Below are positions 1-8,799 of a DNA stretch of 64,000 nt, piece by piece (positions within the stretch are counted from its first letter, which is position 1; each line of letters begins with the position of its first letter). The position numbers and the translations under genes were made by a program. The notes below the pieces were generated by a model. The model was not told where the DNA came from. It did no database searches and was given only the letters and a program-made list of their open reading frames with translations. Origin of the DNA: Rhodanobacteraceae bacterium (GTDB lineage: Bacteria > Pseudomonadota > Gammaproteobacteria > Xanthomonadales > SZUA-5). The stretch spans positions 40,953 through 104,952 of the forward strand of contig JACKOW010000016.1 in assembly GCA_024234055.1 (NCBI GenBank), given 5' to 3'.

Positions 1-1083
1 CACCAGCGGCAGTTGTGTTGCGCCCATCCAGGCGAGCAGACCAAGCCCGCCAGCGCCCAGCAGCAGACCGATCAGGGCAGCGCCGGCGCACAGCAGCAGC
101 GACTCGCTCAGGATCTGCCGGAGCAGATGACTGCCCGCCGCGCCCAGGGCGCGGCGCACCCCGATGTCGCGATACCGCGTGGTGGCGCGAATCATCACCA
201 GATTCAGCAGGTTCACGCTGCCGATCAGCAGTAAACCCAAGGCGCCGATTTGCAGCAGCAGCAACGTGGGGCGAATCGATGCCACATGGTCTGCGTGCAG
301 ACCGGCCACGGTGGCATGGTAGCCAGCCGCCGTGACTTCCGCGATCCATGGGTAATCCCGTGATTGCAGCGCATCGTCAAACCTGATCTGTGCCTCGGCC
401 TGTTCCGCGCTGACCCCAGACTTGAGCAAGGCAATCATCTGCGCCTCGTCGCTGTACAGCGCATTCAGTCCGCGCTGCTCGGCGGTGGAAACCAGAGGCA
501 GGAAGATCTCGGCCGCGCTGGAGAGATAGCGAAATCCGGGTGGGAGCACGCCGATCACGAGGTGGCGCCGCCCGCCGATGTCGATGCTCTGACCCAGCAC
601 GTCGGGCATGGCCGCGAACTTCTGGTGCCAGTAATGATCCGAAATCACCACCGTGGGCTGCACGCCCTGGTCCATGTCCTGATCGACAAAGCTGCGACCC
701 AGCACAGGCGAACGACCGAGCGTGGCGAAGAATTCCGGGGTCACGCGCATGACCTCGCGGCGCTCGCTGCCGGCGGGGCTGTCAACGACTTCGCTGCCCG
801 CCTTGATGGCGGCGACGGACTCAAAGGCAGCAATGCTCTCGCGACGGTTGAAATAATTGCGGATCGACGGATTGGCACGCTCCAGCCCGGCGTTCGGATA
901 GCCGTGGTAGATGGCCACCAGACGATCGCTGTTGGCGTAGGGCAGCGGTTGCAGCAACACGGCATCGATCACGGCGAACACGGTCAGATTGGCGCCCAGG
1001 CACAAGCCGAGCGTCAGCAATGCGGTCAGTGCGAATCCTGGCTGCTGCAACAAGCGGCGCAAGGCATATTTGAACTCGGTCAT
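1..1083 (-). CDS. MacB/FtsX-type ABC transporter permease (3' part beyond window)
   Basis: Inner-membrane permease subunit of the MacB/FtsX family, which couples a separate ATPase to a periplasmic core domain rather than forming a classic import channel. Only the first 361 codons are present and the frame is still open at base 1. After the start (MTEFKYALRRLLQQPG) a first transmembrane helix covers about residues 18-40 and a MacB-type periplasmic domain about 50-265. A second helix follows at about 272-293, then the family's cytoplasmic loop (RDIGVRRALGA) and a third helix. The sequence resembles the unpaired permeases that carry two such halves, but the missing end leaves that open. No ATPase or membrane-fusion partner is seen; one could lie left of the window. 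The start is the only ATG that gives the usual N-terminus. Confidence 0.85.
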   Translation of the reverse strand, partial: MTEFKYALRRLLQQPGFALTALLTLGLCLGANLTVFAVIDAVLLQPLPYANSDRLVAIYHGYPNAGLERANPSIRNYFNRRESIAAFESVAAIKAGSEVVDSPAGSERREVMRVTPEFFATLGRSPVLGRSFVDQDMDQGVQPTVVISDHYWHQKFAAMPDVLGQSIDIGGRRHLVIGVLPPGFRYLSSAAEIFLPLVSTAEQRGLNALYSDEAQMIALLKSGVSAEQAEAQIRFDDALQSRDYPWIAEVTAAGYHATVAGLHADHVASIRPTLLLLQIGALGLLLIGSVNLLNLVMIRATTRYRDIGVRRALGAAGSHLLRQILSESLLLCAGAALIGLLLGAGGLGLLAWMGATQLPLV

Positions 1084-1301
1084 CGGATCTGGCGTCGGCA
1101 GGGCACTGAGCACCCTCAAGCAATTCCCGAGCCATGCCTATCAGTCTCTCAATGGCCACGATGCCGGGCCTGTAACCCTTGCTGAATCCCGATCGGGCGT
1201 TGGGCCGATGGTCGGTTTTGAGGCAAGGGTGTTCGATAAGCGAGCACTGCCGTGGCGACGAGGCGCGGATCGGCAGTGCCGCCAGGACGATCCCGCTCGA
1301 A

Positions 1302-1718
1302 TCAGTGCTGATCCGGCCGAACGCGCAGATCCGATCTGTCCTGGTCCGGCGCATGAATCCAGCGATTCACCGCGCGACCCATGCGGGCAATCATGCTCAT
1401 GTTGAAGAAATGCATAACGCCGAGCACCAGCAGCGTGACACCGATGCGAGAGCCGATTTCCGGCACCAGGTTGACCGCGTTGATCTTCCAGTCGCTGAGC
1501 CGGGAACAGACCAGGCCCAGATTGACCAGATAGAAGCCGATGACCAGCAGGCGATTGGTGGATTGTGCCAGGTCCCGATCCTGGGAAAAGCAGCGCACCA
1601 GGAAGGTCTCGCCGCTGCTGGACAGTACTCTGGCCACCCAGACCGTCAATGCCACGGACACCAGCAGGTACAGCGCATAGGACAGATACATCAGTCCGAC
1701 ATCATTCGCGTCATTCAT
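1302..1718 (-). CDS. Small integral membrane protein, function unknown
   Basis: 138-residue protein with about three hydrophobic segments: roughly residues 8-30 (MYLSYALYLLVSVALTVWVA), 57-75 (LLVIGFYLVNLGLVC) and 88-112 (SRIGVTLLVLGVMHFFNMSM), with a charged C-terminal tail. I do not recognise the family. It lies in the same orientation between the ABC permease gene and the AraC-type regulator gene, so a role linked to either is possible but unsupported. The start is the first Met of the frame, with a weak purine-rich stretch upstream. Confidence 0.65.
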   Translation of the reverse strand: MNDANDVGLMYLSYALYLLVSVALTVWVARVLSSSGETFLVRCFSQDRDLAQSTNRLLVIGFYLVNLGLVCSRLSDWKINAVNLVPEIGSRIGVTLLVLGVMHFFNMSMIARMGRAVNRWIHAPDQDRSDLRVRPDQH

Positions 1719-2148
1719 TTCAGCTCACGCCTTGGTTGGGAGGGCTGAGCCTGCGCCCGTCGCTGACGTGTACGCTTCCGGATTGATCGTTCTGGAACAG
1801 ATTTTCTCGCGGGAGAAATAAAAGTCAACAAAATCAATATGATGCAAAGTTGCAACATGATCATGTTGAAGCTCGAAGCGCCAATGCTGTGGTCTTCGCG
1901 AGGCACGCTGCCTGGCCTGTGCCGGCGAGCGGCGACGTAGCGCGGCTCCGGCGCGCGCCAGGTCAGGTCGCTGCGAACAGCCGGTTCGCGCCGGCGGCCG
2001 CGGCTCGGCGAGCCGGGCTTGTGGCGCGAATTCCAGCGCTTGCCGTTGATCGGTTGGCGAGGCCACGCTGGGTTGTCTCGTCGATGGTGGAATCCGCCTG
2101 CGGGGTTTGACCGTGAAGATCGATGTCGCGTCCTGGGCGGTTTTCACT
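1719..2148. other. 430-bp intergenic stretch without a convincing gene
   Basis: No frame here looks like a protein. A minus-strand 63-codon frame (1715-1906), ending against the start of the membrane-protein gene, includes a hydrophobic segment (MLQLCIILILLTF), but it has no ribosome-binding site and has a low-complexity Arg/Gln-rich tail. The part next to that gene is AT-rich and may hold its promoter, though I cannot assign -35/-10 boxes with confidence. Confidence 0.4.
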
Positions 2149-3159
2149 CTACAGCTGCTGGCGCCGATACTGCCCCGGAACCATGCCCAGTTCTTCCTTG
2201 AAGGCCAGATAGAAGGCCGATTGCGAGCTGAATCCGACCGAGAGCCCGACCGACAGCACCGAGGCGCGCGGCTCTTCCAGCAGCATCCGTTGCGCCGCCT
2301 GCACCCGGTATCGGCGCACCAGACGTGAAAACCCGAGGTCCATGCGGGTGTTCACCAGTTCCGACAGCTGGTGGGTGCTGAGCCCCATCAGTTCGGCGAC
2401 GGTGCCCAGGTTCAGGGCTTCGTTCTGATAGACACGCTCGACCTCGAACAACTGCCGCAAGCGCGCCAGCGCCGCCTCCTGATCGACCTTGCCCAGCGTC
2501 GACTGGGCATAGCTGCGGCTGACCGCTTCGGTGGTCTTCTGCACCAGATCCGGCACGGCCAGCAACAGCCAGCAGACCAGGAAGAAGCCGATGGCGATGC
2601 AGCTGGCATAGGTCCAGGCATAGCTGGCCCAGTCGACGACCTGTGGCGTCAGCAGGCCCATCATCGCCGCCAGCAGCCCCATCGCGGCGAACACCGCGAC
2701 GACCGGCAGTTCCAGCCGAAACCAGCGCCGTTGCGCCCGCAATCGATACAGCAGCAGGGCCAGATGCAGGGCGAAGCCGGCCCCCATCGCCAGCGCCGCC
2801 GGAATCCCCCAGCGCAGCGGGATCGTCGCCGAGGCCAGAATCACGGCGACCGGAATCCCCCATTCGAGACGGTGCCAGCGATCCGCTGGCCGCACCACGC
2901 CGAGCAGCAGCCAGTAGAAACCCAGCGACTGCAGGAACAGCACCACGATGTAGGAGCGTGAAGGCTCGGCATCGGCATTGGCCTGCACCCATTGGGCATT
3001 GCCGAGCTGGGTCAGGGACAGACCGACGAGCATCAGGTAGCCCGCCAGCCGCGATTGCAGCGGCAGCTCCAGCTTTCGATAGACCGTGGCCAGAGCCAGC
3101 GCCAGCAACAGCGCCATCCCGACGGAAGAGCCGACCAGCAAGGACATCATCAAAGGCAT
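2149..3159 (-). CDS. AraC-family transcriptional regulator with N-terminal seven-helix membrane domain
   Basis: 336-residue predicted membrane-anchored regulator. About seven hydrophobic segments fill residues 5-205, followed by a linker and an AraC/XylS two-helix-turn-helix domain over about residues 235-336. The recognisable signature includes LNLGTVAELMGLSTHQLSEL in the first HTH and GFSSQSAFYLAFKEELG in the second. Architectures of this kind sense a membrane or extracellular signal and act on DNA from the membrane (family knowledge). The frame is open further upstream, but the earlier residues are low-complexity and overlap the preceding gene, so I start at the Met before MSLLVGSSVGMALLL. 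Its target could be a neighbour; no operator was identified. Confidence 0.85.
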   Translation of the reverse strand: MPLMMSLLVGSSVGMALLLALALATVYRKLELPLQSRLAGYLMLVGLSLTQLGNAQWVQANADAEPSRSYIVVLFLQSLGFYWLLLGVVRPADRWHRLEWGIPVAVILASATIPLRWGIPAALAMGAGFALHLALLLYRLRAQRRWFRLELPVVAVFAAMGLLAAMMGLLTPQVVDWASYAWTYASCIAIGFFLVCWLLLAVPDLVQKTTEAVSRSYAQSTLGKVDQEAALARLRQLFEVERVYQNEALNLGTVAELMGLSTHQLSELVNTRMDLGFSRLVRRYRVQAAQRMLLEEPRASVLSVGLSVGFSSQSAFYLAFKEELGMVPGQYRRQQL

Positions 3160-3331
3160 GGCGGTGACTATCGCAGAAAGCGCTGGCTGGGCGTCAGGCA
3201 GGTCGATCTCAGCGAGGAATTCCCCGGCGTGCTTCAGCAACTTGCCCCCGGGGAATCCGGGCTCTTCTCCGCGTCCTCCGCGGCTCCGCGTGAGCCCGCG
3301 GCGAGAAGCGCCGCTGATTCCAATCCTCCCC

Positions 3332-4255
3332 TCAGGACGGATACGGCCCACGATATCGGGTGTCGCGAATCTCCCGAGTCCAGGCCACCTTGCCACTTGC
3401 AAGGTCCACGGCCACCAAGGTCGGCATTGAGATGCTGGACTTGCCGTCAGTGACCGAGATCCTGGGCGTGGTGACGTACAGCAGTCGTCCGTCGACCACA
3501 TCGAAGGGCCGGTAGGAATACTCGCTGATGGTCTCGCCAATGCGTGCGCCCTGGGCATCACTGAGTTGCCAGCGATAGCGGCCGTCGTCGAGGCGCTCGC
3601 TCTGCAGGCGGTAGCCATCGCTGACTGAGCGGAAGGTTCGTGGCCCAGTGGCCGTGGGTTTGCCGATTTCCACGGCGGTATCCGCACTGGATTTCACGCT
3701 GGTTTCGTCGATCGGCGCCAGCTTGCCCTGATTCCAGTCGATGCTCAGGGCGCCGCGATGTTCCGTCGATGACACGTTCTTCTCGCCGCCCTTGGCGCCA
3801 TCGATCTGCATCAATGCGCCCTGCGTCTGCTGGCGCCTGTGCAGCCAGCGCAGACCGTCGGCCTCGACCGTGAACTTGAACTGTTCGCCCATCCGCTCTT
3901 CCACCAGACCGCGTGCTGGTACAGGCAAGTCGACCGAAGCGCGTGATACCAGACTGCCATCGCCAGCCTTGAGCACGGCATAGCCGAGCTTGCCGCGTTC
4001 GGCCCCATCACGCATCACCAGCACGCGCTCGCCTTCCACGGCGATGGGCATGGCGCCATCGCGGCTGGTCCAGTCGGTCTGACCAGAGCTGATCGCCACC
4101 TGTTCCACGGCACTGTCAGGACTCATCAGCAGCACCCGTTGGGTGTTGCGATCGATCAGAACGCCGCTCTGCAAGGTGTTGGCGGCCTGGACCGGTGATC
4201 CCAGCATCGCAAGTGCAGCCAGCGCCGTGGCGATCAGCGAAGGATTAAGGTGCAT
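3332..4255 (-). CDS. Secreted protein of unknown function with PQQ-propeller-like segments
   Basis: 307 residues beginning with a clear Sec signal peptide (MHLNPSLIATALAALAMLG, cleavage after VQA at about 24). The rest is beta-rich with short patterns such as GVLIDRNTQRVLLMS and TLVAVDLASGKVAWTREI, which resemble blades of quinoprotein-like beta-propellers, but the repeats are too few and irregular to assign a family. GGAG lies seven bases before the ATG. It is divergent from the large BNR-repeat gene at 4354, with a 98-bp gap likely holding both promoters. Following its stop, about 3264-3297, is a short CTCCGCG-rich repeat. Confidence 0.75.
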   Translation of the reverse strand: MHLNPSLIATALAALAMLGSPVQAANTLQSGVLIDRNTQRVLLMSPDSAVEQVAISSGQTDWTSRDGAMPIAVEGERVLVMRDGAERGKLGYAVLKAGDGSLVSRASVDLPVPARGLVEERMGEQFKFTVEADGLRWLHRRQQTQGALMQIDGAKGGEKNVSSTEHRGALSIDWNQGKLAPIDETSVKSSADTAVEIGKPTATGPRTFRSVSDGYRLQSERLDDGRYRWQLSDAQGARIGETISEYSYRPFDVVDGRLLYVTTPRISVTDGKSSISMPTLVAVDLASGKVAWTREIRDTRYRGPYPS

Positions 4256-4353
4256 TCAGAACTCCAGGAGCCATAGACATTAGACATTCGGTAACAGTTA
4301 GCATAGAAGGCTTCGATCCACAAAGCCAAGGGCAACACGTGAAGGGAATCACC

Positions 4354-7300
4354 ATGACCCGATTGATCCACTCGCTGATGGCGGTATTGCTGATGGCATT
4401 GTCCGGCGCCACTTGGGCGCAACAGGCCAATGACCCCTTTGCGGCGGCGATCACGCTCAGCGGCAACGCCACCCAGAGCACGGGCAGCAATGTCGGTGCC
4501 ACCTCGGAGCCGGGTGAGCCGGTGCATGCAGGGGTGGGCGGCGGCGCCTCGGTGTGGTGGCAATGGACCGCCAGCGCCAGTCTCGTGACCACCATCGATA
4601 CCTTCGGCAGCAATTTCGATACCGTGCTGGCCGTCTACACCGGCAACACCGTCAATGCACTCACGACGATTGGCAGCAATGACGATGCCGGGAGTGGCCT
4701 GCAGAGTCAGGTGCGCTTCACCGCGGTGGCCGGCACCACTTACCGCATCGCCGTCGACGGCTTCGCCGCTGCCCGCGGCAACATTGTCCTGAACCTGCTG
4801 TCCGCCGATCCGGCACCGGTGCTGTCGTCCAATCCGGCCGGGGGCGCGACCGTGTCCCTGCCCGGCGGCGCGCTCGGCAGCACCAGCGTGCGCGTGGTCG
4901 ATCTGATTGCCAGCGCTGGTTCCGGTGCCTCCTCGGTGGCACTGGCCTGCGTCAGTTCTGGCGACGTGCTGATCGGGCCCGCCGGCGCCACGCCGGGCGG
5001 CAACAGTTTCACCCAGACCGTCAATGCCGGCGCGCAGCCGCAGGATCTGGCGTTGGCGGCGGTGCTGACCGAGACCCTGCAGACGCTGCCCAACGCGGTG
5101 GTCTGCACGGCCACGCCCTCGGCAGGTCCCAGCTACACGCTGAGCTACACGGTACGCCGGCCGGCCGCGTTGGCAGCGAATTCGCCGCCGGTGATCAGCA
5201 GTATTCCGCCCTCCGGATCCACGCTGCATTTGCAGGCTGCCGCGCTCGGCGGTCTGGCGACCGGCAGCCTCGATTTGCGGCTGGAACCCGGGCTCGGGAG
5301 CGGCAGCGCGGCGGTGGCCTGCAGCGGCGATGCCGGTCTGCAGATTGCGGCCGCAGGCCAGCCACCTGCGCCTGGCCAATTCGCCCAGACGGTGCCGGCC
5401 AACGGGCCGGTGATCGATGTGAGTCTGGGGGCCCCGACCGTACAGACTCCCTACACACTGTCGCTGCTCTGCAGCGTGACCCCGAGCGTGGGCAATTCCT
5501 ACGCGCTGATCTACACCGTCAGTGTTCCTGCTGGTCTGGTGCCGGGATCGCAGACCTGGGTGCCGATCGGCCCCGGGCCGGTCGCCGATGGTCAGAGCGA
5601 AGGCATCGTCGGGCCGCCGGCCAATGCGGTGTCGGGCGCCGTGCAGGTGGTGCTGCCGCATCCGGTCAATGCCGAGATTCTCTATGCGGGATCGGTCAAC
5701 GGTGGCGTCTGGCGTACCGACAACGCCCAGGCGCCATCACCGAACTGGAGGCCGCTCACCGATCAGCAGGATTCGCTCAGCATCGGTGCGCTGGTGTTTG
5801 ATGCCGGTGATCCGAACATCCTCGTGGCCGGCATCGGTCGATTCAGCAGTTTCGGTCGCGTGGGAGGCGCCACCACCGGACTACTGCGCAGCAGTGACGG
5901 CGGCAGCAGCTGGAGTCCGCTGGCGTCGAGCATGCGCGGACGCAACATCAGCGGACTGGCGGTCAACGGCAGCGTCATCGTGGCCGCCAGCAATGGCTCA
6001 GCCAACGGATTGTGCACGGATCGCGGACTGTTCCGCAGTACCGATGGCGGTGCCAGCTTTGTACAGATCGGTGCGGCGCAGGGATTTGCGCCCGGTCTGG
6101 TCACGGCCTTGACCAGCGATCAGAGCGCCCCGCAAACGCTGTACGCACACCTGGACGGTGCCAACGACTGTCAGGCGCAGGCCAGCGCCAACGGCATCTA
6201 TCGGAGCAGCGACGGCGGCGCCAGCTGGCAGAAGGTCAGCAGCCCCGAGATGAACACCCTGATGGCCAGCAGTGGCAAGGTCGTCCGTGTTCAGGCCATC
6301 GGTGGCCGCGTGGCGGTGGGAATTTCCGACGGCCAGCTTCGCGGTGTGTTTTACAGCACCGACGCCGGTGCCAGCTGGACCTTGATCGGTTTCCCGCAAA
6401 CCTTTGAAGACGGCGATGCCATCGGCATCCATCCCGGCGGTCAGGGGCGATTGCACTTCTCGCTGGCGCTGGATCGCAGCAACCCGAATCTGATCTACAT
6501 CGGCGGTGATCGCCAGCCGGGCGATTTCCCCAACAGCCTGGGCGCCAATGACTTCAGCGGTCGCTTGTTCCGGGGGGATGGCACGGCGCCGGGCGGCAAC
6601 TGGATGTCGATCACCCACAGCGGCACCGCCAACAACAGCGCGCCGCACGCCGATTCTCGCAGTCTGGCGATGGATGCAGCCGGACGGTTGATCGAAGGCG
6701 ACGACGGCGGTGTCTACGCGCGCCTGCAGCCGGGCAGCGCCGCCGGCAGCTGGATCTCGCTCAACGGCGATCTGCAGGTGACTGAGCAACACAACGTGGC
6801 CTTCGATCGAATCGCAGGTGTTGCCCTGTCCGGCAACCAGGACAATGGCAGCATGCGCCAGCTGGGCAGCACTCTGCGCGACTGGGTGGTCATCTCCGGC
6901 GGCGATGGCGGCGATGTCGCCGTCGATGCCCTGCAAGCGGCCGAATCGGGCGCTGCCATCAGCTATGCCAGTTCGCAATTCCTGGGCGGATTCAGCCGCC
7001 GCGAGTATTCCGCCGCCAATGCCGCGCTGACCCTGAGCTTCCCGGAGCTCATCGGCACCGACGGCAGCACCGGCCCCGAAGGCCAGTTCGTGACTCCGAT
7101 CGCGAGCAACCGGATCGTGGGCAATCGTCTGGTCATCGGCGGCTCCGACGGACTGTATGAGTCTTTCGATTCCGGCGACACCGTCGCCCGCATTGCCGAC
7201 GGCCTGCGTGCACGCTCCCCACTGGGTGCCAATTCCATCGCCTACGGCGCCGAGGGCAATGCCGATGTGCTCTATGTCGCCGGCTGTAACGGCAGCTGCA

Positions 7301-8616
7301 CCGAAGGCAATGACGATGGCTTGTTTGTGCGCACCGCACTTGGCGCAGCGCTGGTGCTGTCGCGGGCCAATGTCGGCCAGCAGGAAGCGCTGGCGGTGAC
7401 CGTGGACCGCGGCAATCCGGCGCAGGCCTTCGCCTTGCTGTTCGATCCGATGCTGCCTGGCGTGTTGTTGCGCACCACCAACACCGGCGCCAGCTGGGAA
7501 GACATCACCGGCGACCTGCCGGCGAGCACTGTCGACCTCCACAGTCTGCGCCACATCGAAACGCCGGCCGGAGATGCATTGGTCGTCGGCACCAATACCG
7601 GTGTCTACATTGCCGCCGAGTCTCAGGGCTATCGCAGCTGGACCCGTCTGGGCGAGGGCTTGCCCAAGGCGCTGGTCTCTGACCTCGACTACGATCCGGT
7701 GCGCAACCTGCTGATCGCCGGCACCATGGGTCGCGGTTCGCACAAGCTGTCGCTGCCGAGGCTGAAGGCCAACCCGGGCTGGAGCGGCGTCTGGTACGAC
7801 CCGGCCTTCGATGGCCAGGGTTTCCAGTTCGACGTGATTCCCGAGTCGGAAACCCTGGTGGTGGCCTGGTACACCCACACCCCCGATGCGCTGCCACGCA
7901 CTCGCAGCAACCTGACCTGGTTCACCGGTGCCGGCGTGCTCGCCAATGGCGTCGCCAATGTCAGTGTGGTGCGCAGTCGCGGCACCTTCGACGCCCCGAC
8001 CAACTTCCTCGAACAGGCCGGCAATCTGCGGGTGCGCTTCGTCGACTGCCGCCATGCCGTGCTCGAATACGATCTCAATGTCGGCGGCAACATCCTCCAG
8101 GGCAGCACCAGTCTGCAGCGCCTGAGTTCGGATGCCGTGTGCGAGTCCTACCGCACCCTGGGCGATGCGGCGATCACCACCCTGGCGCCGCCCGCCGCGG
8201 CCAACCGCTTCCAGTACGGGATGACCGGCACCTGGTACAACCCGGTCACCGACGGCCAGGGCATGTTGCTGGAGTACTACCCGCAGGAGCAGTTGTTGCT
8301 GGCCGGCTGGTACACCTACGACTTCACCGACACCAGCCCGCAAGGCGCACAACCGCCGCTGTGGATGACTGCACTTGGCCCGGTGAACGGCAACAGCGCC
8401 ACCCTGCAGGTCACCCTGACTCGCGGCGGCGGCTTCGTGGCACCCACACCGGTCACTTCCACCAACATCGGCACACTGACCATCAACGCCACCGATTGCA
8501 CTCACGTGACGGCCAGCTACTCGCTGACCATCGACGGCCAGCTGCGCACCGGGCAGTTTCCGATGCAGCGGTTGACCTCGTCGGCGCTTTGCCGGCAACC
8601 GTTGGCGGCGCCTTGA
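4354..8616 (+). CDS. Large secreted protein: PPC-like domain, BNR/Asp-box propeller, two C-terminal GxWYxP domains
   Basis: 1420 residues. A signal peptide (cleavage near ATWAQ, about 24) is followed by a PPC-like beta domain at about 28-150 and two Ig-like repeats to about 395. A long propeller region at about 430-1130 contains BNR/Asp-box motifs (LLRSSDGGSSW, LFRSTDGGASF, IYRSSDGGASW, FYSTDAGASW, LLRTTNTGASW). At the C-terminus two related domains start at about 1143 (GVWYDPAFDGQGF) and 1289 (GTWYNPVTDGQGM). Asp boxes are structural and occur in sialidases, sortilin-like and glycan-binding proteins; I see no sialidase FRIP motif or arginine triad, so an enzyme claim is unsupported. An in-frame GTG lies 15 bases upstream, but AAGGGA sits well before the ATG at 4354. 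Confidence 0.85.
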   Translation: MTRLIHSLMAVLLMALSGATWAQQANDPFAAAITLSGNATQSTGSNVGATSEPGEPVHAGVGGGASVWWQWTASASLVTTIDTFGSNFDTVLAVYTGNTVNALTTIGSNDDAGSGLQSQVRFTAVAGTTYRIAVDGFAAARGNIVLNLLSADPAPVLSSNPAGGATVSLPGGALGSTSVRVVDLIASAGSGASSVALACVSSGDVLIGPAGATPGGNSFTQTVNAGAQPQDLALAAVLTETLQTLPNAVVCTATPSAGPSYTLSYTVRRPAALAANSPPVISSIPPSGSTLHLQAAALGGLATGSLDLRLEPGLGSGSAAVACSGDAGLQIAAAGQPPAPGQFAQTVPANGPVIDVSLGAPTVQTPYTLSLLCSVTPSVGNSYALIYTVSVPAGLVPGSQTWVPIGPGPVADGQSEGIVGPPANAVSGAVQVVLPHPVNAEILYAGSVNGGVWRTDNAQAPSPNWRPLTDQQDSLSIGALVFDAGDPNILVAGIGRFSSFGRVGGATTGLLRSSDGGSSWSPLASSMRGRNISGLAVNGSVIVAASNGSANGLCTDRGLFRSTDGGASFVQIGAAQGFAPGLVTALTSDQSAPQTLYAHLDGANDCQAQASANGIYRSSDGGASWQKVSSPEMNTLMASSGKVVRVQAIGGRVAVGISDGQLRGVFYSTDAGASWTLIGFPQTFEDGDAIGIHPGGQGRLHFSLALDRSNPNLIYIGGDRQPGDFPNSLGANDFSGRLFRGDGTAPGGNWMSITHSGTANNSAPHADSRSLAMDAAGRLIEGDDGGVYARLQPGSAAGSWISLNGDLQVTEQHNVAFDRIAGVALSGNQDNGSMRQLGSTLRDWVVISGGDGGDVAVDALQAAESGAAISYASSQFLGGFSRREYSAANAALTLSFPELIGTDGSTGPEGQFVTPIASNRIVGNRLVIGGSDGLYESFDSGDTVARIADGLRARSPLGANSIAYGAEGNADVLYVAGCNGSCTEGNDDGLFVRTALGAALVLSRANVGQQEALAVTVDRGNPAQAFALLFDPMLPGVLLRTTNTGASWEDITGDLPASTVDLHSLRHIETPAGDALVVGTNTGVYIAAESQGYRSWTRLGEGLPKALVSDLDYDPVRNLLIAGTMGRGSHKLSLPRLKANPGWSGVWYDPAFDGQGFQFDVIPESETLVVAWYTHTPDALPRTRSNLTWFTGAGVLANGVANVSVVRSRGTFDAPTNFLEQAGNLRVRFVDCRHAVLEYDLNVGGNILQGSTSLQRLSSDAVCESYRTLGDAAITTLAPPAAANRFQYGMTGTWYNPVTDGQGMLLEYYPQEQLLLAGWYTYDFTDTSPQGAQPPLWMTALGPVNGNSATLQVTLTRGGGFVAPTPVTSTNIGTLTINATDCTHVTASYSLTIDGQLRTGQFPMQRLTSSALCRQPLAAP

Positions 8617-8799
8617 CGGCACGCCCGCGGCAGGGACGACACCTGCCGCGGGTCCAGCTGCAGTCCGGCATCGGCGATGTTCCGAGCTGCGCCGGCGTGT
8701 AGTCAGTTCACCCACCTGCCGCTATCGTCGCTCGCCATGAGTTGACCCGGCCAGACGTCGGCCTTGTCACACCCCATCCGCTCCGGCTCGCATAGGTCC

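Noticed and set aside
364..1185. 273-codon plus-strand frame
   Set aside because: Antisense to the ABC permease, which has a convincing domain structure in the other strand.
1715..1906. Small 63-codon membrane-peptide gene
   Set aside because: No ribosome-binding site and a low-complexity tail; only mentioned in the gap description.
4354..8616. Calling the BNR protein a sialidase
   Set aside because: Asp boxes alone do not prove this; the FRIP motif and arginine triad are not visible.
5998..8715. 905-codon open frame on the minus strand
   Set aside because: It is the shadow of the BNR protein gene; composition is Gly/Ala/Arg/His-rich and no domain or signal peptide is seen, while the plus frame has clear Asp boxes.
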